DNA of 47,363 nucleotides from an uncultured Ruminococcus sp. (GTDB lineage: Bacteria > Bacillota > Clostridia > Oscillospirales > Acutalibacteraceae). Below the pieces are notes generated by a model that was given only the letters and a program-made list of their open reading frames with translations, did no database searches and had not been told where the DNA came from. Position numbers and translations under genes: made by a program. Of this stretch, positions 33,610-43,896 are shown one piece after another; positions within the stretch are counted from its first letter, which is position 1; every line of letters begins with the position of its first letter. Location of the stretch: the NCBI GenBank assembly GCA_902798365.1, contig CADBWP010000022.1:1-47363 (forward strand), written 5' to 3'.

Positions 33610-36600
33610 ATGCCTTTTGCAGACCAAACGCGACAAAACACAGCGGCGGCAGCGGAAAGCTCGCTGTATTCGCCCTCGTTTGAACACGACAACTGCGGTA
33701 TAGGCGCCGTAGTAAACATTAAGGGCATCCGCTCTCATTCGACTGTTAAAAACGCGCTGACTATCGTGGAAACATTGGAACACCGCGCAGGCAAGGACGC
33801 CGAAGGAAAAACAGGCGACGGAGTGGGTATTTTATTGCAGATTTCGCACAGGTTCTTTTCAAGGGTCGCAAAAGAGCTTGATATCCCGATCCGCTCCGAA
33901 AGGGACTACGCCGTCGGCATGTTCTTCTTTCCGCAAAATGAGCTGAGCTGCAATCAGGCGAGAAGGATGTTTGAGATAATTGCCGAAAAGGAAGGTCTTA
34001 ACGTGCTCGGCTGGCGTGAGGTGCCGTCAGACCCCTCGGTGCTCGGCACCAAGGCTCTCGACTGTATGCCGCACATAATGCAATGCTTTATAGACCGCCC
34101 CGACGGCGTTCAGCGCGGCATAGACTTTGACCGCAGGCTTTACGTTGCACGCAGGTACTTTGAGCAGAGCAGCGAGGACACCTATGTTGTGTCGCTGTCG
34201 AGCCGTACCATAGTATATAAGGGCATGTTTTTGGTGGGCGACCTGCGCAGGTTCTTCACCGATTTGCAGGATGAGGACTATGAATCAGCCATTGCGCTGG
34301 TGCACTCGCGCTTTTCCACCAACACCTTCCCAAGCTGGCAAAAGGCTCACCCCAACCGCATGATAGTCCACAACGGCGAGATAAACACCATTCGCGGCAA
34401 CGCCGACAAAATGCTCGCGCGCGAGGAAACCATGCAGAGCGAGCAGCTTATGGGCGACTTTGACAAGGTGCTGCCCGTGGTCGATCCCGACGGAAGCGAT
34501 TCCGCGCGGCTTGACAACACGCTTGAGTTTCTTGTTATGAGCGGAATGGAGCTGCCGCTCGCGGTTATGATAACCATACCCGAGCCGTGGGACAACAACC
34601 ACGCCATGCCGCAAAAGGAACGCGATTTTTACCAGTACTACGCCACCATGATGGAGCCGTGGGACGGTCCCGCGTCGATCCTGTTTTCGGACGGCGACGT
34701 GATGGGAGCCGTGCTTGACCGCAACGGTCTGCGCCCCTCGCGCTATTACATCACCGACGACGACAACCTTATCCTGTCATCCGAGGTGGGCGCGCTGCCG
34801 GTTCCCGCCGAAAGCATAGTAAAAAAGGAGCGCCTGCACCCGGGCAAAATGCTGCTTGTGGATACCGTTGAGGGCAGGCTGATAGATGACGAAGAGATAA
34901 AGCTGCGCTATGCGTCGCGTCAGCCCTACGGCGAGTGGCTGGACGCAAACCTGACGCGCCTGAAATACCTTAAGGTGCCCAACGCAAAGGTAGAGGAGCA
35001 CAAGCGCCCCGAAAAGCGCCGCCTTCAAAAGGCGTTCGGATACACCTATGAGGACGTTATGACAACCATTCTGCCCATGGCGCAGAACGGCGCTGAGCCC
35101 ATTGCCGCAATGGGCAGCGACAAGCCGCTTGCGGTGCTGAGCAAGCAGCCGCAGCCGCTGTTTGATTACTTTAAGCAGAGCTTTGCGCAGGTCACCAACC
35201 CTCCGATAGACGCCATTCGTGAGGAGATCGTGACCTCCACCACCATATATATAGGAAAAGACGGCAACCTGCTTGAGGAAAGACCCGACAATTGCAGGGT
35301 GATCAAGGTTGTCAATCCCATTCTGACCTCTACGGGGCTTTTAAAGCTGAAAAGAATGAAGCTTTCGGGCTTTAAGGTAGCCGTCATCCCCATGCTTTAC
35401 TACAAAAACACAAGGCTTTCAAAGGCTATCCGCCGCCTGTTTATCGAGGCGGACAAGGCGTGCGCCGACGGCGCAAATATTCTTATTCTGTCTGACAGGG
35501 GCGTTGACGAAAACAGACTGGCGATCCCCTCGCTGCTTGCGGTTTCGGCGCTGCACCAGCATTTGGTGGCAACCAAAAAGCGCACAGCCCTTTCCATTGT
35601 ATTGGAAAGCGGCGAGCCGCGCGAGGTACACCACTTTGCCACTCTGCTGGCATACGGCGCCAGCGCGGTCAACCCCTATCTGGTGCACGAAACCATTCAC
35701 GAGCTTATCCACGACGAGCTGCTTGACAAGGACTACTATGCCGCCGTGAACGACTACAACGAAGCGGTGCTGCACGGCATTGTAAAGATCGCCTCAAAGA
35801 TGGGCATATCTACCCTGCAATCGTATCAGGGCAGCAAGATATTTGAGGCTATCGGTTTGGGCAAAGAGCTGACAGACGAGTACTTTACGGGCACGGTAAG
35901 CCGCATAGGCGGCATTACGCTTGAGGATGTGGAGCAGAACAACGACAGGCTGCACACCGCCGCCTTTGACCCCCTGGGTCTCGGCACAAAAGCCGATCTG
36001 CCCAGCCGCGGCGGTCACAACAGCCGCAGCGGCAAGGAGGAGCACCTGTACAATCCGCAGACGATACACGCCTTGCAGAACGCGACAAGAAATAACGATT
36101 ACGAGCTGTTCAAGCAATACAGCCGTATGCTTACAGAGGAAACGGATCCCGTCAGCCTGCGCGGGCTGCTCGATTTCAATTACGCCGAAACCCCCGTTCC
36201 GCTTGACGAGGTGGAAAGCGTTGACAGCATTGTAAGGCGCTTTAAGAGCGGCGCAATGAGCTACGGATCTATCTCGCAGGAGGCGCACGAGGCGCTTGCC
36301 ATTGCCATGAACAGGCTGGGCGGCAGGTCAAACTCGGGCGAGGGCGGCGAAAGCCCCGAGCGCATAGCCACCAAGGGCAGCGAAACAAACCGCTGCTCGG
36401 CTATAAAGCAGGTGGCGTCGGGCAGGTTCGGAGTTACGTCCGCTTACCTCAATTCTGCCGACGAGCTGCAAATCAAGATGGCGCAGGGCGCAAAGCCCGG
36501 CGAGGGCGGTCACCTGCCCGGCAACAAGGTATATCCCTGGATAGCCAAAACAAGGCACTCAACACCGGGCGTATCGCTCATCTCTCCCCCGCCCCACCAC

Positions 36601-38184
36601 GACATTTATTCCATAGAAGACCTGGCACAGCTGATTTACGACCTTAAAAACGCCAACAAAAATGCGCGTATCTCCGTTAAACTTGTGTCGGAGGCGGGCG
36701 TGGGCACCGTTGCGGCAGGCGTTGCAAAGGCAGGCGCCGAGGTCATTTTGATTTCGGGCTGCGACGGCGGCACGGGCGCGGCTCCGCGAAGCTCCATTTA
36801 CAACGCGGGTATGCCGTGGGAGCTGGGTCTTGCCGAGGCGCACCGGACACTTATTCTCAACGGACTGCGCGACAGGGTGGTCATTGAAACCGACGGCAAG
36901 CTGATGACAGGCAGAGATGTGGCTATAGCGGCGATTTTGGGCGCCGAGGAGTTTGGCTTTGCCACGGCTCCCCTTGTTACCCTCGGCTGCGCCATGATGC
37001 GCGTGTGCAACCTTGACAGCTGCCCGTTCGGCGTTGCTACGCAGAACCCCGAGCTTAGAAAGCGTTTTTCGGGCAAGCCCGAATACGTTATGAATTTTAT
37101 GCTTTTTGTTGCGCAGGAGCTGCGAGAGTATATGTCAAGGCTGGGCGTGCGCACGATAGATGAGCTGGTGGGCAGAACGGATCTGCTCAGACAGCGCGAC
37201 TGCCTGTCAAAGCGCGAACAAAAGATAGATCTGTCGCTTTTGCTCAACACCGGGCTTGCAGGCGAGAAGATCTCTTATACAAACAAAAACAAGTACGATT
37301 TCAAGCTGTCCGACACCCTCGACGAAAGGGTGATCTCCAAAAAGCTTAAAAAGGCGCTTTGGGCGGGCGAGCCCAAAACGATAGAGATCGACGTTAAAAA
37401 TACCGACCGTTCGCTCGGAACAATGTTCGGCTCCGAGATAACCAAAAAACACGGCGACACCCTTGCAGACGACACCTACAGGGTTATCTGCAACGGCTCG
37501 GGCGGTCAAAGCTTCGGCGCGTTCATTCCCAAGGGCTTGACGCTTGAGCTGCGCGGCGACTCCAACGACTACTTCGGCAAGGGCTTGTCGGGCGGCAGGC
37601 TGATAGTTTATCCGCCCAAGGGCTCCAAATTCAGCGCCGAGGAAAACATTATCATAGGCAACGTGGCGCTTTACGGCGCAACAAGCGGCAAGGCGTTCAT
37701 CAACGGCGTTGCAGGCGAACGCTTCTGCGTGCGCAACTCCGGCGCAACGGCTGTCGTTGAGGGCGTGGGCGAGCACGGCTGCGAGTATATGACGGGCGGT
37801 ATCGCCGTTATCCTGGGCAAAACGGGCAAAAACTTTGCCGCGGGAATGTCCGGTGGCGTGGCTTATGTTCTTGACGAACACCATCATCTTTATAAGCGAC
37901 TGAACAAGGAGCTTGTGGAGTGCACCGAGCTGAGCGATCAACGCGACGTCATAAAGCTTCAGGCGCTTATCTCCGAGCATGTTGCGGCTACGGGAAGCTC
38001 CAAGGGTGAAGAGATATTAAAGAACTTCAACAGGTATCTGCCGCTGTTCAAAAAGGTGATTCCGCACGATTACAAGCGGGTCACCGAAGAGATAGAGCAG
38101 AACGAACGCAAGGGCATGAACGCCGAGCAGTCAAGGATAGAGGCGTTTTATCAGCTGATTCATTCAAAGCAGGAGGAGAGCTAA
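33610..38184 (+). CDS. gltB: Glutamate synthase (NADPH) large subunit
   Basis: GltB makes glutamate from glutamine and 2-oxoglutarate. The 1524-residue product has a short propeptide and then the N-terminal nucleophile cysteine C29 (DNCGIG), the class II amidotransferase domain (about 29-430), the central and FMN-binding synthase domain (SGEGGESPER, SVKLVSEAGVGTVAAGVAKA), the 3Fe-4S cysteines (CAMMRVCNLDSCPFGVATQ) and the C-terminal beta-helix GXGXG domain (GQSFGAFIPKG, GKGLSGGRLIVY). The start at 33610 follows AAAGGA at eight bases and lies downstream of the promoter. It overlaps gltD by one base (TAATG). Confidence 0.97.
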   Translation: MPFADQTRQNTAAAAESSLYSPSFEHDNCGIGAVVNIKGIRSHSTVKNALTIVETLEHRAGKDAEGKTGDGVGILLQISHRFFSRVAKELDIPIRSERDYAVGMFFFPQNELSCNQARRMFEIIAEKEGLNVLGWREVPSDPSVLGTKALDCMPHIMQCFIDRPDGVQRGIDFDRRLYVARRYFEQSSEDTYVVSLSSRTIVYKGMFLVGDLRRFFTDLQDEDYESAIALVHSRFSTNTFPSWQKAHPNRMIVHNGEINTIRGNADKMLAREETMQSEQLMGDFDKVLPVVDPDGSDSARLDNTLEFLVMSGMELPLAVMITIPEPWDNNHAMPQKERDFYQYYATMMEPWDGPASILFSDGDVMGAVLDRNGLRPSRYYITDDDNLILSSEVGALPVPAESIVKKERLHPGKMLLVDTVEGRLIDDEEIKLRYASRQPYGEWLDANLTRLKYLKVPNAKVEEHKRPEKRRLQKAFGYTYEDVMTTILPMAQNGAEPIAAMGSDKPLAVLSKQPQPLFDYFKQSFAQVTNPPIDAIREEIVTSTTIYIGKDGNLLEERPDNCRVIKVVNPILTSTGLLKLKRMKLSGFKVAVIPMLYYKNTRLSKAIRRLFIEADKACADGANILILSDRGVDENRLAIPSLLAVSALHQHLVATKKRTALSIVLESGEPREVHHFATLLAYGASAVNPYLVHETIHELIHDELLDKDYYAAVNDYNEAVLHGIVKIASKMGISTLQSYQGSKIFEAIGLGKELTDEYFTGTVSRIGGITLEDVEQNNDRLHTAAFDPLGLGTKADLPSRGGHNSRSGKEEHLYNPQTIHALQNATRNNDYELFKQYSRMLTEETDPVSLRGLLDFNYAETPVPLDEVESVDSIVRRFKSGAMSYGSISQEAHEALAIAMNRLGGRSNSGEGGESPERIATKGSETNRCSAIKQVASGRFGVTSAYLNSADELQIKMAQGAKPGEGGHLPGNKVYPWIAKTRHSTPGVSLISPPPHHDIYSIEDLAQLIYDLKNANKNARISVKLVSEAGVGTVAAGVAKAGAEVILISGCDGGTGAAPRSSIYNAGMPWELGLAEAHRTLILNGLRDRVVIETDGKLMTGRDVAIAAILGAEEFGFATAPLVTLGCAMMRVCNLDSCPFGVATQNPELRKRFSGKPEYVMNFMLFVAQELREYMSRLGVRTIDELVGRTDLLRQRDCLSKREQKIDLSLLLNTGLAGEKISYTNKNKYDFKLSDTLDERVISKKLKKALWAGEPKTIEIDVKNTDRSLGTMFGSEITKKHGDTLADDTYRVICNGSGGQSFGAFIPKGLTLELRGDSNDYFGKGLSGGRLIVYPPKGSKFSAEENIIIGNVALYGATSGKAFINGVAGERFCVRNSGATAVVEGVGEHGCEYMTGGIAVILGKTGKNFAAGMSGGVAYVLDEHHHLYKRLNKELVECTELSDQRDVIKLQALISEHVAATGSSKGEEILKNFNRYLPLFKKVIPHDYKRVTEEIEQNERKGMNAEQSRIEAFYQLIHSKQEES

Positions 38185-39653
38185 TGAACAATCCGTTCGG
38201 TTTTATGGAATATGCGCGGCAGGACGCGCCCGCGTGCGACGCAAAGCAGCGCATTAACAACTATAAAGAATTCCACACGCCGCTCTCCGAGCAGGAGCAG
38301 AAAAGACAGGGCGAGCGGTGCATGAACTGCGGCGTGCCGTTCTGCCAGTCGGGAATGAAGATAAACGGCATGATATCGGGCTGTCCGCTGAACAACTTAA
38401 TTCCCGAGTGGAATTATTTGGTGAGCATAGGCGCGTGGAAGCAGGCGTACAGACGGCTCACCCTCACCAATCCGTTTCCCGAGTTCACCTCGCGCGTGTG
38501 CCCTGCTTTGTGCGAAAAGGCTTGCACCTGCGGAGCAAACGGCGACGCGGTAACGGTAAGGGCAAACGAATACAGCATAATAGAAAAAGCCTATGAAAAC
38601 GGCTGGGCAATGCCCTCGCCGCCCAAAACGCGGACAGGCAAGCGCGTTGCCGTGGTAGGCTCGGGTCCCGCAGGGCTTGCGGCTGCCGACCTGCTCAACC
38701 GCAGAGGTCACAGCGTTACGGTGTATGAAAGAAGCGACAGGATAGGCGGACTGCTGATGTACGGCATTCCCAACATGAAGCTTGAAAAGCAGATAGTGGA
38801 GCGCAAAATAAACGTAATGAGCGAGGAAGGCGTCGTGTTTGTCACCAACACGGACGTCGGCAAGGATATTTCCGCACAGGAATTATCTGCGCGGTTCGAC
38901 AGCATAATCCTCGCCTGCGGAGCGTCCCTGCCGCGCGATATAAACGTGAAAGGAAGAACGGCAAAGGGGGTATATTTCGCGGTAGATTTTCTTAAATCCA
39001 CCACGAAAGCTTTGCTTGACAACGGGTTAAAGGAAGGCACGTATATATCGGCGGCAGGCAGGGATGTCATTGTTATAGGCGGCGGCGACACGGGCAACGA
39101 CTGCGTTGCAACCTGCGTGCGCCACGGCGCAAAAAGCGTTGTTCAGCTTGAAATGATGCCAAAGCTGCCCGACCAAAGGACAAAGGACAACCCGTGGCCT
39201 GAGTATCCGCGCGTGTGCAAGACCGACTACGGTCAGGAGGAAGCTGCGGCGGTGTATGGAGCCGACCCGAGAGTTTATCAGACGACGGTCAGGGAGTTTT
39301 TGACCGACGAAAACGGCGAGCTTCGCGGAGCTGTTCTTGTTAAGCTTGAGCGCGGCAAAGACGGCAGAATGGTTCCCGTTGAAGGCAGCGAGACCGAAGT
39401 ATCGGCACAGCTTGTGCTTATAGCCGCGGGCTTTCTGGGCGCAGAGAGCTATGTTGCAAAGGCGTTCGGCGTTGAAACAGACAACCGTTCAAACGTCGCC
39501 GCAGAAAAAAACTCTCACCGCACAAGCATCGAAAAGGTTTATACCGCAGGCGATATGCACACGGGTCAGTCGCTTGTTGTGCGCGCCATAAGAGAAGGCG
39601 TTGACTGCGCAAGAGAAGTTGACAAGGATTTGATGGGTTATTCCAACCTGTAA
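38184..39653 (+). CDS. gltD: Glutamate synthase small subunit
   Basis: GltD oxidises NAD(P)H and passes electrons through FAD and iron-sulfur clusters to GltB. The 489-residue product has N-terminal cysteine clusters (CMNCGVPFCQSG, SGCPLNNLIPEWN, SRVCPALCEKACTCG), the FAD site (VAVVGSGPAGLAAADLL) and the NADPH site (VIVIGGGDTGNDCVAT), ending with the AGDMHTGQSLVVRAI box. The length is standard. It is translationally coupled to gltB. Confidence 0.97.
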   Translation: MNNPFGFMEYARQDAPACDAKQRINNYKEFHTPLSEQEQKRQGERCMNCGVPFCQSGMKINGMISGCPLNNLIPEWNYLVSIGAWKQAYRRLTLTNPFPEFTSRVCPALCEKACTCGANGDAVTVRANEYSIIEKAYENGWAMPSPPKTRTGKRVAVVGSGPAGLAAADLLNRRGHSVTVYERSDRIGGLLMYGIPNMKLEKQIVERKINVMSEEGVVFVTNTDVGKDISAQELSARFDSIILACGASLPRDINVKGRTAKGVYFAVDFLKSTTKALLDNGLKEGTYISAAGRDVIVIGGGDTGNDCVATCVRHGAKSVVQLEMMPKLPDQRTKDNPWPEYPRVCKTDYGQEEAAAVYGADPRVYQTTVREFLTDENGELRGAVLVKLERGKDGRMVPVEGSETEVSAQLVLIAAGFLGAESYVAKAFGVETDNRSNVAAEKNSHRTSIEKVYTAGDMHTGQSLVVRAIREGVDCAREVDKDLMGYSNL

Positions 39654-39660
39654 GCTTATA

Positions 39661-39749
39661 TTGTAGCAGGTGTAGCAAGTAAATATGTTGATTTCTATAT
39701 ATTTCTCTTTTATAGAGTTTAATGATTTTACCTGCTACATCTGCTACAA
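39661..39749. repeat. Long inverted repeat with tandem TGTAGCA heptamers between gltD and pyrG
   Basis: Two 23-base arms at 39661-39683 and 39727-39749 pair with only two non-Watson-Crick positions, one of which would be G-U in RNA. The loop is 43 AT-rich bases. Each arm itself holds two copies of a TGTAGCA-like heptamer spaced nine bases apart. No T-run follows, so it is not an ordinary terminator. The 3' arm ends just before the pyrG Shine-Dalgarno (AAAGGAAAA). Confidence 0.7.
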
Positions 39750-39765
39750 GTAAAGGAAAAGTAAT

Positions 39766-41361
39766 ATGACAAAGTATATTTTTGTAACGGGCGGCGTTGT
39801 GTCGGGGCTTGGCAAGGGCATTACCGCCGCTTCGCTTGGACGGCTGCTAAAGGCGCGCGGGCTTAAGGTTGCCGCGCAAAAGCTTGACCCCTACATAAAC
39901 GTTGACCCGGGCACGATGAGCCCGTATCAGCACGGCGAGGTGTATGTCACCGAGGACGGCGCCGAAACCGACCTTGACCTGGGACATTACGAGCGCTTTA
40001 TTGACGAGGATCTTAACAAATACTCCAACCTGACGACGGGCAAGGTGTATTCCAACGTGCTGGCAAAGGAGCGCAAGGGCGAATATCTGGGCAAGACAGT
40101 CCAGGTAATTCCGCATATAACCGACGAGATAAAGCGGTTTATCTATTCCGTCGGCAAAAAAACCGACGCCGATGTCGTGATAACCGAGATAGGCGGCACC
40201 ATAGGCGACATTGAGAGCCAGCCGTTTTTGGAAGCTATCCGTCAGGTGGGTCAGGAGGTAGGTCAGGACAACCGGCTTTACATCCACGTGACCCTTGTGC
40301 CCTACCTTAAAGCCTCGGGCGAGCACAAGTCAAAGCCCACTCAGCACAGCGTTAAGGAGATGCAAAGCTTCGGCATTTCGCCCGACATTATCATTCTGCG
40401 CACCGACGAGCCCATTACCGACCACACTATCTTTGACAAGGTAGCAGGCTTTTGCAATGTATGGTCTGACTGCGTTATTGAGAACCGGACACTACCCGTT
40501 CTTTATGAGGCACCGCTTATGCTCGAAAAGGCTCATCTTTCCGACATAGTGTGCCGCGAGCTGAATTTAAAGTCCCGCAAGCCCGATCTGAGCGATTGGG
40601 AGCATATGGTGGAGCGCATTAAAATGCGCGAAAGAACCGTGAAGATAGGTCTGATAGGAAAATATGTTGAGCTTCACGACGCGTATCTTTCGGTTGCCGA
40701 GGCGCTTAAGCACGCGGGCTATTACCTTGATTCGTACATCGACATCGAATGGATAGATTCCGAAAAAATCACAGCTCAAAATGTAAGTGAGCTTTTGGGC
40801 AGGCTTGACGGTATCATCGTTCCCGGCGGCTTCGGTCAAAGGGGTATCGAGGGCATGATACTCGGCGCGAAATACGCGAGGGAAAACCATATCCCGTACT
40901 TCGGCATCTGCCTCGGAATGCAGATAGCGGTTATTGAATTTGCTCGTAACGCGGCTGAAATAGAAAACGCGAACTCAGGCGAATTTGCTCAGAACGTGCC
41001 GAAGGTGATTGACTTTCTTCCCGACCAGAACGACAAGACCGACAAGGGCGGAACCCTAAGGCTCGGCGCATATCCCTGCGTTTTGCAGGATAATACAAAA
41101 ATCAAAGCGGCTTACGGAAAAACCAATATCAGCGAGCGCCACCGCCACCGCTATGAGTTCAACAACGAATACCGCGAGGCATTGCAAAATGCGGGTCTGA
41201 CGCTTTCGGGACTTTCGCCGGACGGCAGACTGGTTGAAACCGTAGAGCTGAGCGACCGCGATTTTTACATAGGCGTGCAGTATCACCCCGAATTTAAATC
41301 AAGACCGAACAAACCCCATCCGCTGTTTTCGGCATTTATTTCGGCAGCGCTAAAGGAGTAA
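39766..41361 (+). CDS. pyrG: CTP synthase
   Basis: Glutamine-dependent conversion of UTP to CTP. The 531-residue product has the N-terminal synthetase P-loop ([20 protein letters not shown]), the UTP site ([20 protein letters not shown]), the inter-domain region and the class I amidotransferase triad: Cys in FGICLGMQ, His and Glu in [10 protein letters not shown]. The length is normal. It is separated from gltD by 112 bases that contain a long inverted repeat, and from dapL by three bases. Confidence 0.97.
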   Translation: MTKYIFVTGGVVSGLGKGITAASLGRLLKARGLKVAAQKLDPYINVDPGTMSPYQHGEVYVTEDGAETDLDLGHYERFIDEDLNKYSNLTTGKVYSNVLAKERKGEYLGKTVQVIPHITDEIKRFIYSVGKKTDADVVITEIGGTIGDIESQPFLEAIRQVGQEVGQDNRLYIHVTLVPYLKASGEHKSKPTQHSVKEMQSFGISPDIIILRTDEPITDHTIFDKVAGFCNVWSDCVIENRTLPVLYEAPLMLEKAHLSDIVCRELNLKSRKPDLSDWEHMVERIKMRERTVKIGLIGKYVELHDAYLSVAEALKHAGYYLDSYIDIEWIDSEKITAQNVSELLGRLDGIIVPGGFGQRGIEGMILGAKYARENHIPYFGICLGMQIAVIEFARNAAEIENANSGEFAQNVPKVIDFLPDQNDKTDKGGTLRLGAYPCVLQDNTKIKAAYGKTNISERHRHRYEFNNEYREALQNAGLTLSGLSPDGRLVETVELSDRDFYIGVQYHPEFKSRPNKPHPLFSAFISAALKE

Positions 41362-41364
41362 CAA

Positions 41365-42546
41365 ATGAGAATCAATCATAATTTTGACAACCTGGTACCC
41401 AACTATCTGTTTGCGGACGTTGCGCGCAAGACCAATGAGTTTGCCGCCGCCCATCCCGAAACGGAGATCATCAAGCTCGGTATAGGCGACGTGACGCTTC
41501 CGCTTGCGCCGATTGTTGTCGCCGCCATGAAAAAGGGCTGCGAGGATCTCAAATTCAAGGAAACGTTCAAAGGTTATCCCGAATACGAGGGCTACGACTT
41601 TGTGCGCGAGGCGATAGCGGGCTACTACAAGTCCTTCGGCGTGACGGTGAATCCCGATGAAATATTCGTCTCCGACGGCGCAAAGAGCGACTGCGGCAAC
41701 CTGCCCGACATTTTTTCAACCGACAACACCGTGCTGGTCACCGACCCGGTGTATCCCGTTTATGTCGATGCAAATATCATGGCAGGCAGAAAAATCTTTT
41801 ATGCCCCGTCAAACAAAGAAAATCATTTTCTTGCAATGCCCGACAGCGCCGTTAAGGCAGACCTTATATATCTTTGTTCGCCAAACAACCCCACGGGCGC
41901 GGCATACAGCGCCGAACAGCTTAAGGAATGGGTTGACTACGCGCTGAAAAACGACGCTGTAATCCTTTATGACGCGGCTTACGAGGCGTTTATAGAGGAC
42001 GACAGCCCGCGTTCGATATTTGCCGTAGACGGCGCGAGAGAGTGCGCGATAGAGCTGTGCTCGCTGTCAAAGACCGCGGGCTTTACCGGAACACGCTGCG
42101 GTTATACCGTTATTCCCAAGGAGCTCAGGCGCGACGGTCACAGCCTGCACGACCTTTGGTATCGCCGTCAGGCAACCAAGTTCAACGGCGTTTCGTGGCC
42201 TGTTCAATGCGCCGCCGCCGAGGTATTCAGCAAGGAGGGCTTGAGCCAGATACGCGAAAACCTTGAATACTACAAGGCAAACGCCAAGATAATCGCCGCC
42301 GCGCTGGACAGCCTGGGTATTTATTATACGGGCGGCAAAAACTCGCCTTACATCTGGCTTGAATGTCCGAACGGCATGGGCAGCTGGCAGTTTTTTGATT
42401 ACCTGCTTGAAAACGCCGCCGTTGTGGGAACCCCGGGCGAGGGCTTCGGCACAAACGGCAGGGGCTGCTTCCGCCTCACCTCCTTCAACTCAAGGGAGAA
42501 CACCGTTGAGGCTGTGGAAAGAATCAAAAACCTGCTTGCACGGTAA
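41365..42546 (+). CDS. dapL: LL-diaminopimelate aminotransferase
   Basis: DapL converts tetrahydrodipicolinate directly to LL-diaminopimelate using glutamate, a lysine and cell-wall shortcut found in clostridia and plants. The 393-residue PLP enzyme has the family-typical start (NYLFADVARKTNEFAAAHP), KLGIGDVTLPLAP, DGAKSDCGN, SPNNPTGAAYS, the Tyr/Asp pair in LYDAAYEAFIED, and the PLP lysine in SLSKTAGFTGTRCGY. It probably forms an operon with pyrG. An intrinsic terminator follows. Confidence 0.95.
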   Translation: MRINHNFDNLVPNYLFADVARKTNEFAAAHPETEIIKLGIGDVTLPLAPIVVAAMKKGCEDLKFKETFKGYPEYEGYDFVREAIAGYYKSFGVTVNPDEIFVSDGAKSDCGNLPDIFSTDNTVLVTDPVYPVYVDANIMAGRKIFYAPSNKENHFLAMPDSAVKADLIYLCSPNNPTGAAYSAEQLKEWVDYALKNDAVILYDAAYEAFIEDDSPRSIFAVDGARECAIELCSLSKTAGFTGTRCGYTVIPKELRRDGHSLHDLWYRRQATKFNGVSWPVQCAAAEVFSKEGLSQIRENLEYYKANAKIIAAALDSLGIYYTGGKNSPYIWLECPNGMGSWQFFDYLLENAAVVGTPGEGFGTNGRGCFRLTSFNSRENTVEAVERIKNLLAR

Positions 42547-42573
42547 TATTATGACAAAATAAGGAAACACGAA

Positions 42574-42606
42574 AGCGGACAGTCAAACGGCTGTCCGCTC
42601 AGTTTA
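42574..42606 (+). terminator. Intrinsic terminator after dapL
   Basis: AGCGGACAG pairs perfectly with CTGTCCGCT across eight bases, followed by CAGTTTATAAAA. The T-run is short but the stem is strong and well placed. Confidence 0.75.
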
Positions 42607-42980
42607 TAAAAAAACAAATTCCAGTTCTCCTAAATTTCGGTTTTTTCTAAAACTGTGGTCTTATCTTTATTGATTAGAGGTTAGACTTACCATCCCCATA
42701 TCACACCGAGACATAAAGTCTATTACTATGATTATGGCGCGCACCGAAATCAGCAAACTCTCTATTGGAACTGAATAACAAACACGCCCTGAGATTTGCT
42801 TTCAAGCATTTCTCAGGGCTATTTGTTTTCAGCGGTAAAGTTTTAGCTCCGCAGGGTCGGAGTAATTCCGTTCGCCAGAGGGCATAGCAAGAGCGAGCTG
42901 TCCAAAAAGTCTTTATTTTTATATGGATTTTGTTTTCCGCGTGTGTTATAATACAGACGGGTTATTCAGACGAGAAAGGG
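42607..42980. other. Gene-poor stretch between dapL and the oxidoreductase
   Basis: No convincing gene is seen. The only open frame with a start is 42728-42778 (MIMARTEISKLSIGTE, 16 residues, no clear RBS), ending eight bases before a strong terminator. It may be the tail of a lost gene. An extended -10 (TGTTATAAT) at about 42944-42952 probably serves the oxidoreductase gene. Confidence 0.4.
42786..42830 (+). terminator. Orphan intrinsic terminator
   Basis: GCCCTGAGA pairs perfectly with TCTCAGGGC, with an inner TGCTT/AAGCA helix, followed by TATTTGTTTTC. There is no full gene for it to terminate, which supports loss of an upstream gene. Confidence 0.75.
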
Positions 42981-42988
42981 ATTGCGCT

Positions 42989-43537
42989 ATGATACTTTAC
43001 ATAAACTGCTGTGTCCGTGCAGAATCAAGAACCGACAGGCTGGCAAGGGCGGTTTTGCAAAAGCTCGGCGGAGATTATACCGAGCTTAAGCTCTACAAGG
43101 AAAAGCTAAGTCCTCTTGATTCAAAGACCTTGAACAAGCGCACCGAGCTGATTGAGCAAGGCGATTACAGCGACAGGATGTTTGACCCGGCAAAGCAGTT
43201 TGCAAATGCCGACACGATTGTAATAGCCGCGCCCTATTGGGATCTGTCGTTCCCGGCGCCGCTCAAAACCTATATTGAAAACATCTATGTGACGGGGATA
43301 GTATCTGCCTATGATGAAAACGGGTTGCCCGTCGGCTTATGCAAGACAAATGAGCTATATTACGTCACCACCGCCGGCGGTCCCTACGACCCGACCTACA
43401 GCTACGGGTATATTGAGAGCCTCGCAAAAAACTTTTTCGGTATTCCCGTCACGCACCTGATAAAGGCGGAAATGCTCGACATAGCCGGCAATGACCCGGA
43501 GGCGCTCTTGAACAGCGAAATTAATAATCTGCTTTAA
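42989..43537 (+). CDS. NAD(P)H-dependent flavodoxin-like oxidoreductase
   Basis: A 182-residue protein of the flavodoxin-like fold (NQO/azoreductase group), which binds FMN and reduces quinones or nitro/azo compounds. It opens with a first strand and phosphate loop (MILYINCCVRAESRTDRLA), then ADTIVIAAPYWDLSFPAPLKTYI, the FMN isoalloxazine contact region, and YYVTTAGGPYDP. The start at 42989 follows AAAGGG with about seven bases spacing. The physiological substrate is unknown. Confidence 0.85.
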   Translation: MILYINCCVRAESRTDRLARAVLQKLGGDYTELKLYKEKLSPLDSKTLNKRTELIEQGDYSDRMFDPAKQFANADTIVIAAPYWDLSFPAPLKTYIENIYVTGIVSAYDENGLPVGLCKTNELYYVTTAGGPYDPTYSYGYIESLAKNFFGIPVTHLIKAEMLDIAGNDPEALLNSEINNLL

Positions 43538-43591
43538 ACTGCGCCGTTCGGAGCACGATTTCTATATGATAAAAAGCATAGGGAGAACACT

Positions 43592-43894
43592 ATGGAATAC
43601 GGATATTCGATTTTGATGGCCGCTTTCTCTGCGGCTCTGTTGTTGTACGCCGGGCTGATGGCGCTGTTTAAGGATTATAAAATGATCCCCTATCGCGCGA
43701 GGGTGTCCTTCAAGCCAAAGAATGAAAAGAAATATATGACGCAGCTTGCAAAGGTGATAGCGCTTGTATCGATCTCGCCTGCGCTGAGCGCATTGACAGG
43801 ACTGTGGAATCCCTTTGCCGGAATGATCGTATTGATTATTGCTGCGGTATTATTGATTTGGCTCGGCACAAGGCTGATGAAAAATGTTGAGTGA
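43592..43894 (+). CDS. Small membrane protein of unknown function
   Basis: A 100-residue protein with three hydrophobic helices (residues 4-26, 52-70, 74-94) and a basic loop (KDYKMIPYRARVSFKPKNEKKY). The IPYRARVSFKPKNEKKY loop before helix two resembles the small DUF3784-like proteins of Firmicutes, but I am not sure. AGGGAG lies upstream of the start. It follows the oxidoreductase by 54 bases and may share its transcript. Confidence 0.65.
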   Translation: MEYGYSILMAAFSAALLLYAGLMALFKDYKMIPYRARVSFKPKNEKKYMTQLAKVIALVSISPALSALTGLWNPFAGMIVLIIAAVLLIWLGTRLMKNVE

Positions 43895-43896
43895 CC

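Noticed and set aside
37207-37980. Open frame of 257 codons on the - strand
   Set aside because: Antisense to gltB, which has all expected domains through this region.
42728-42778. 16-codon frame MIMARTEISKLSIGTE before an orphan terminator
   Set aside because: No RBS or family match. Mentioned only as a possible tail of a lost gene.
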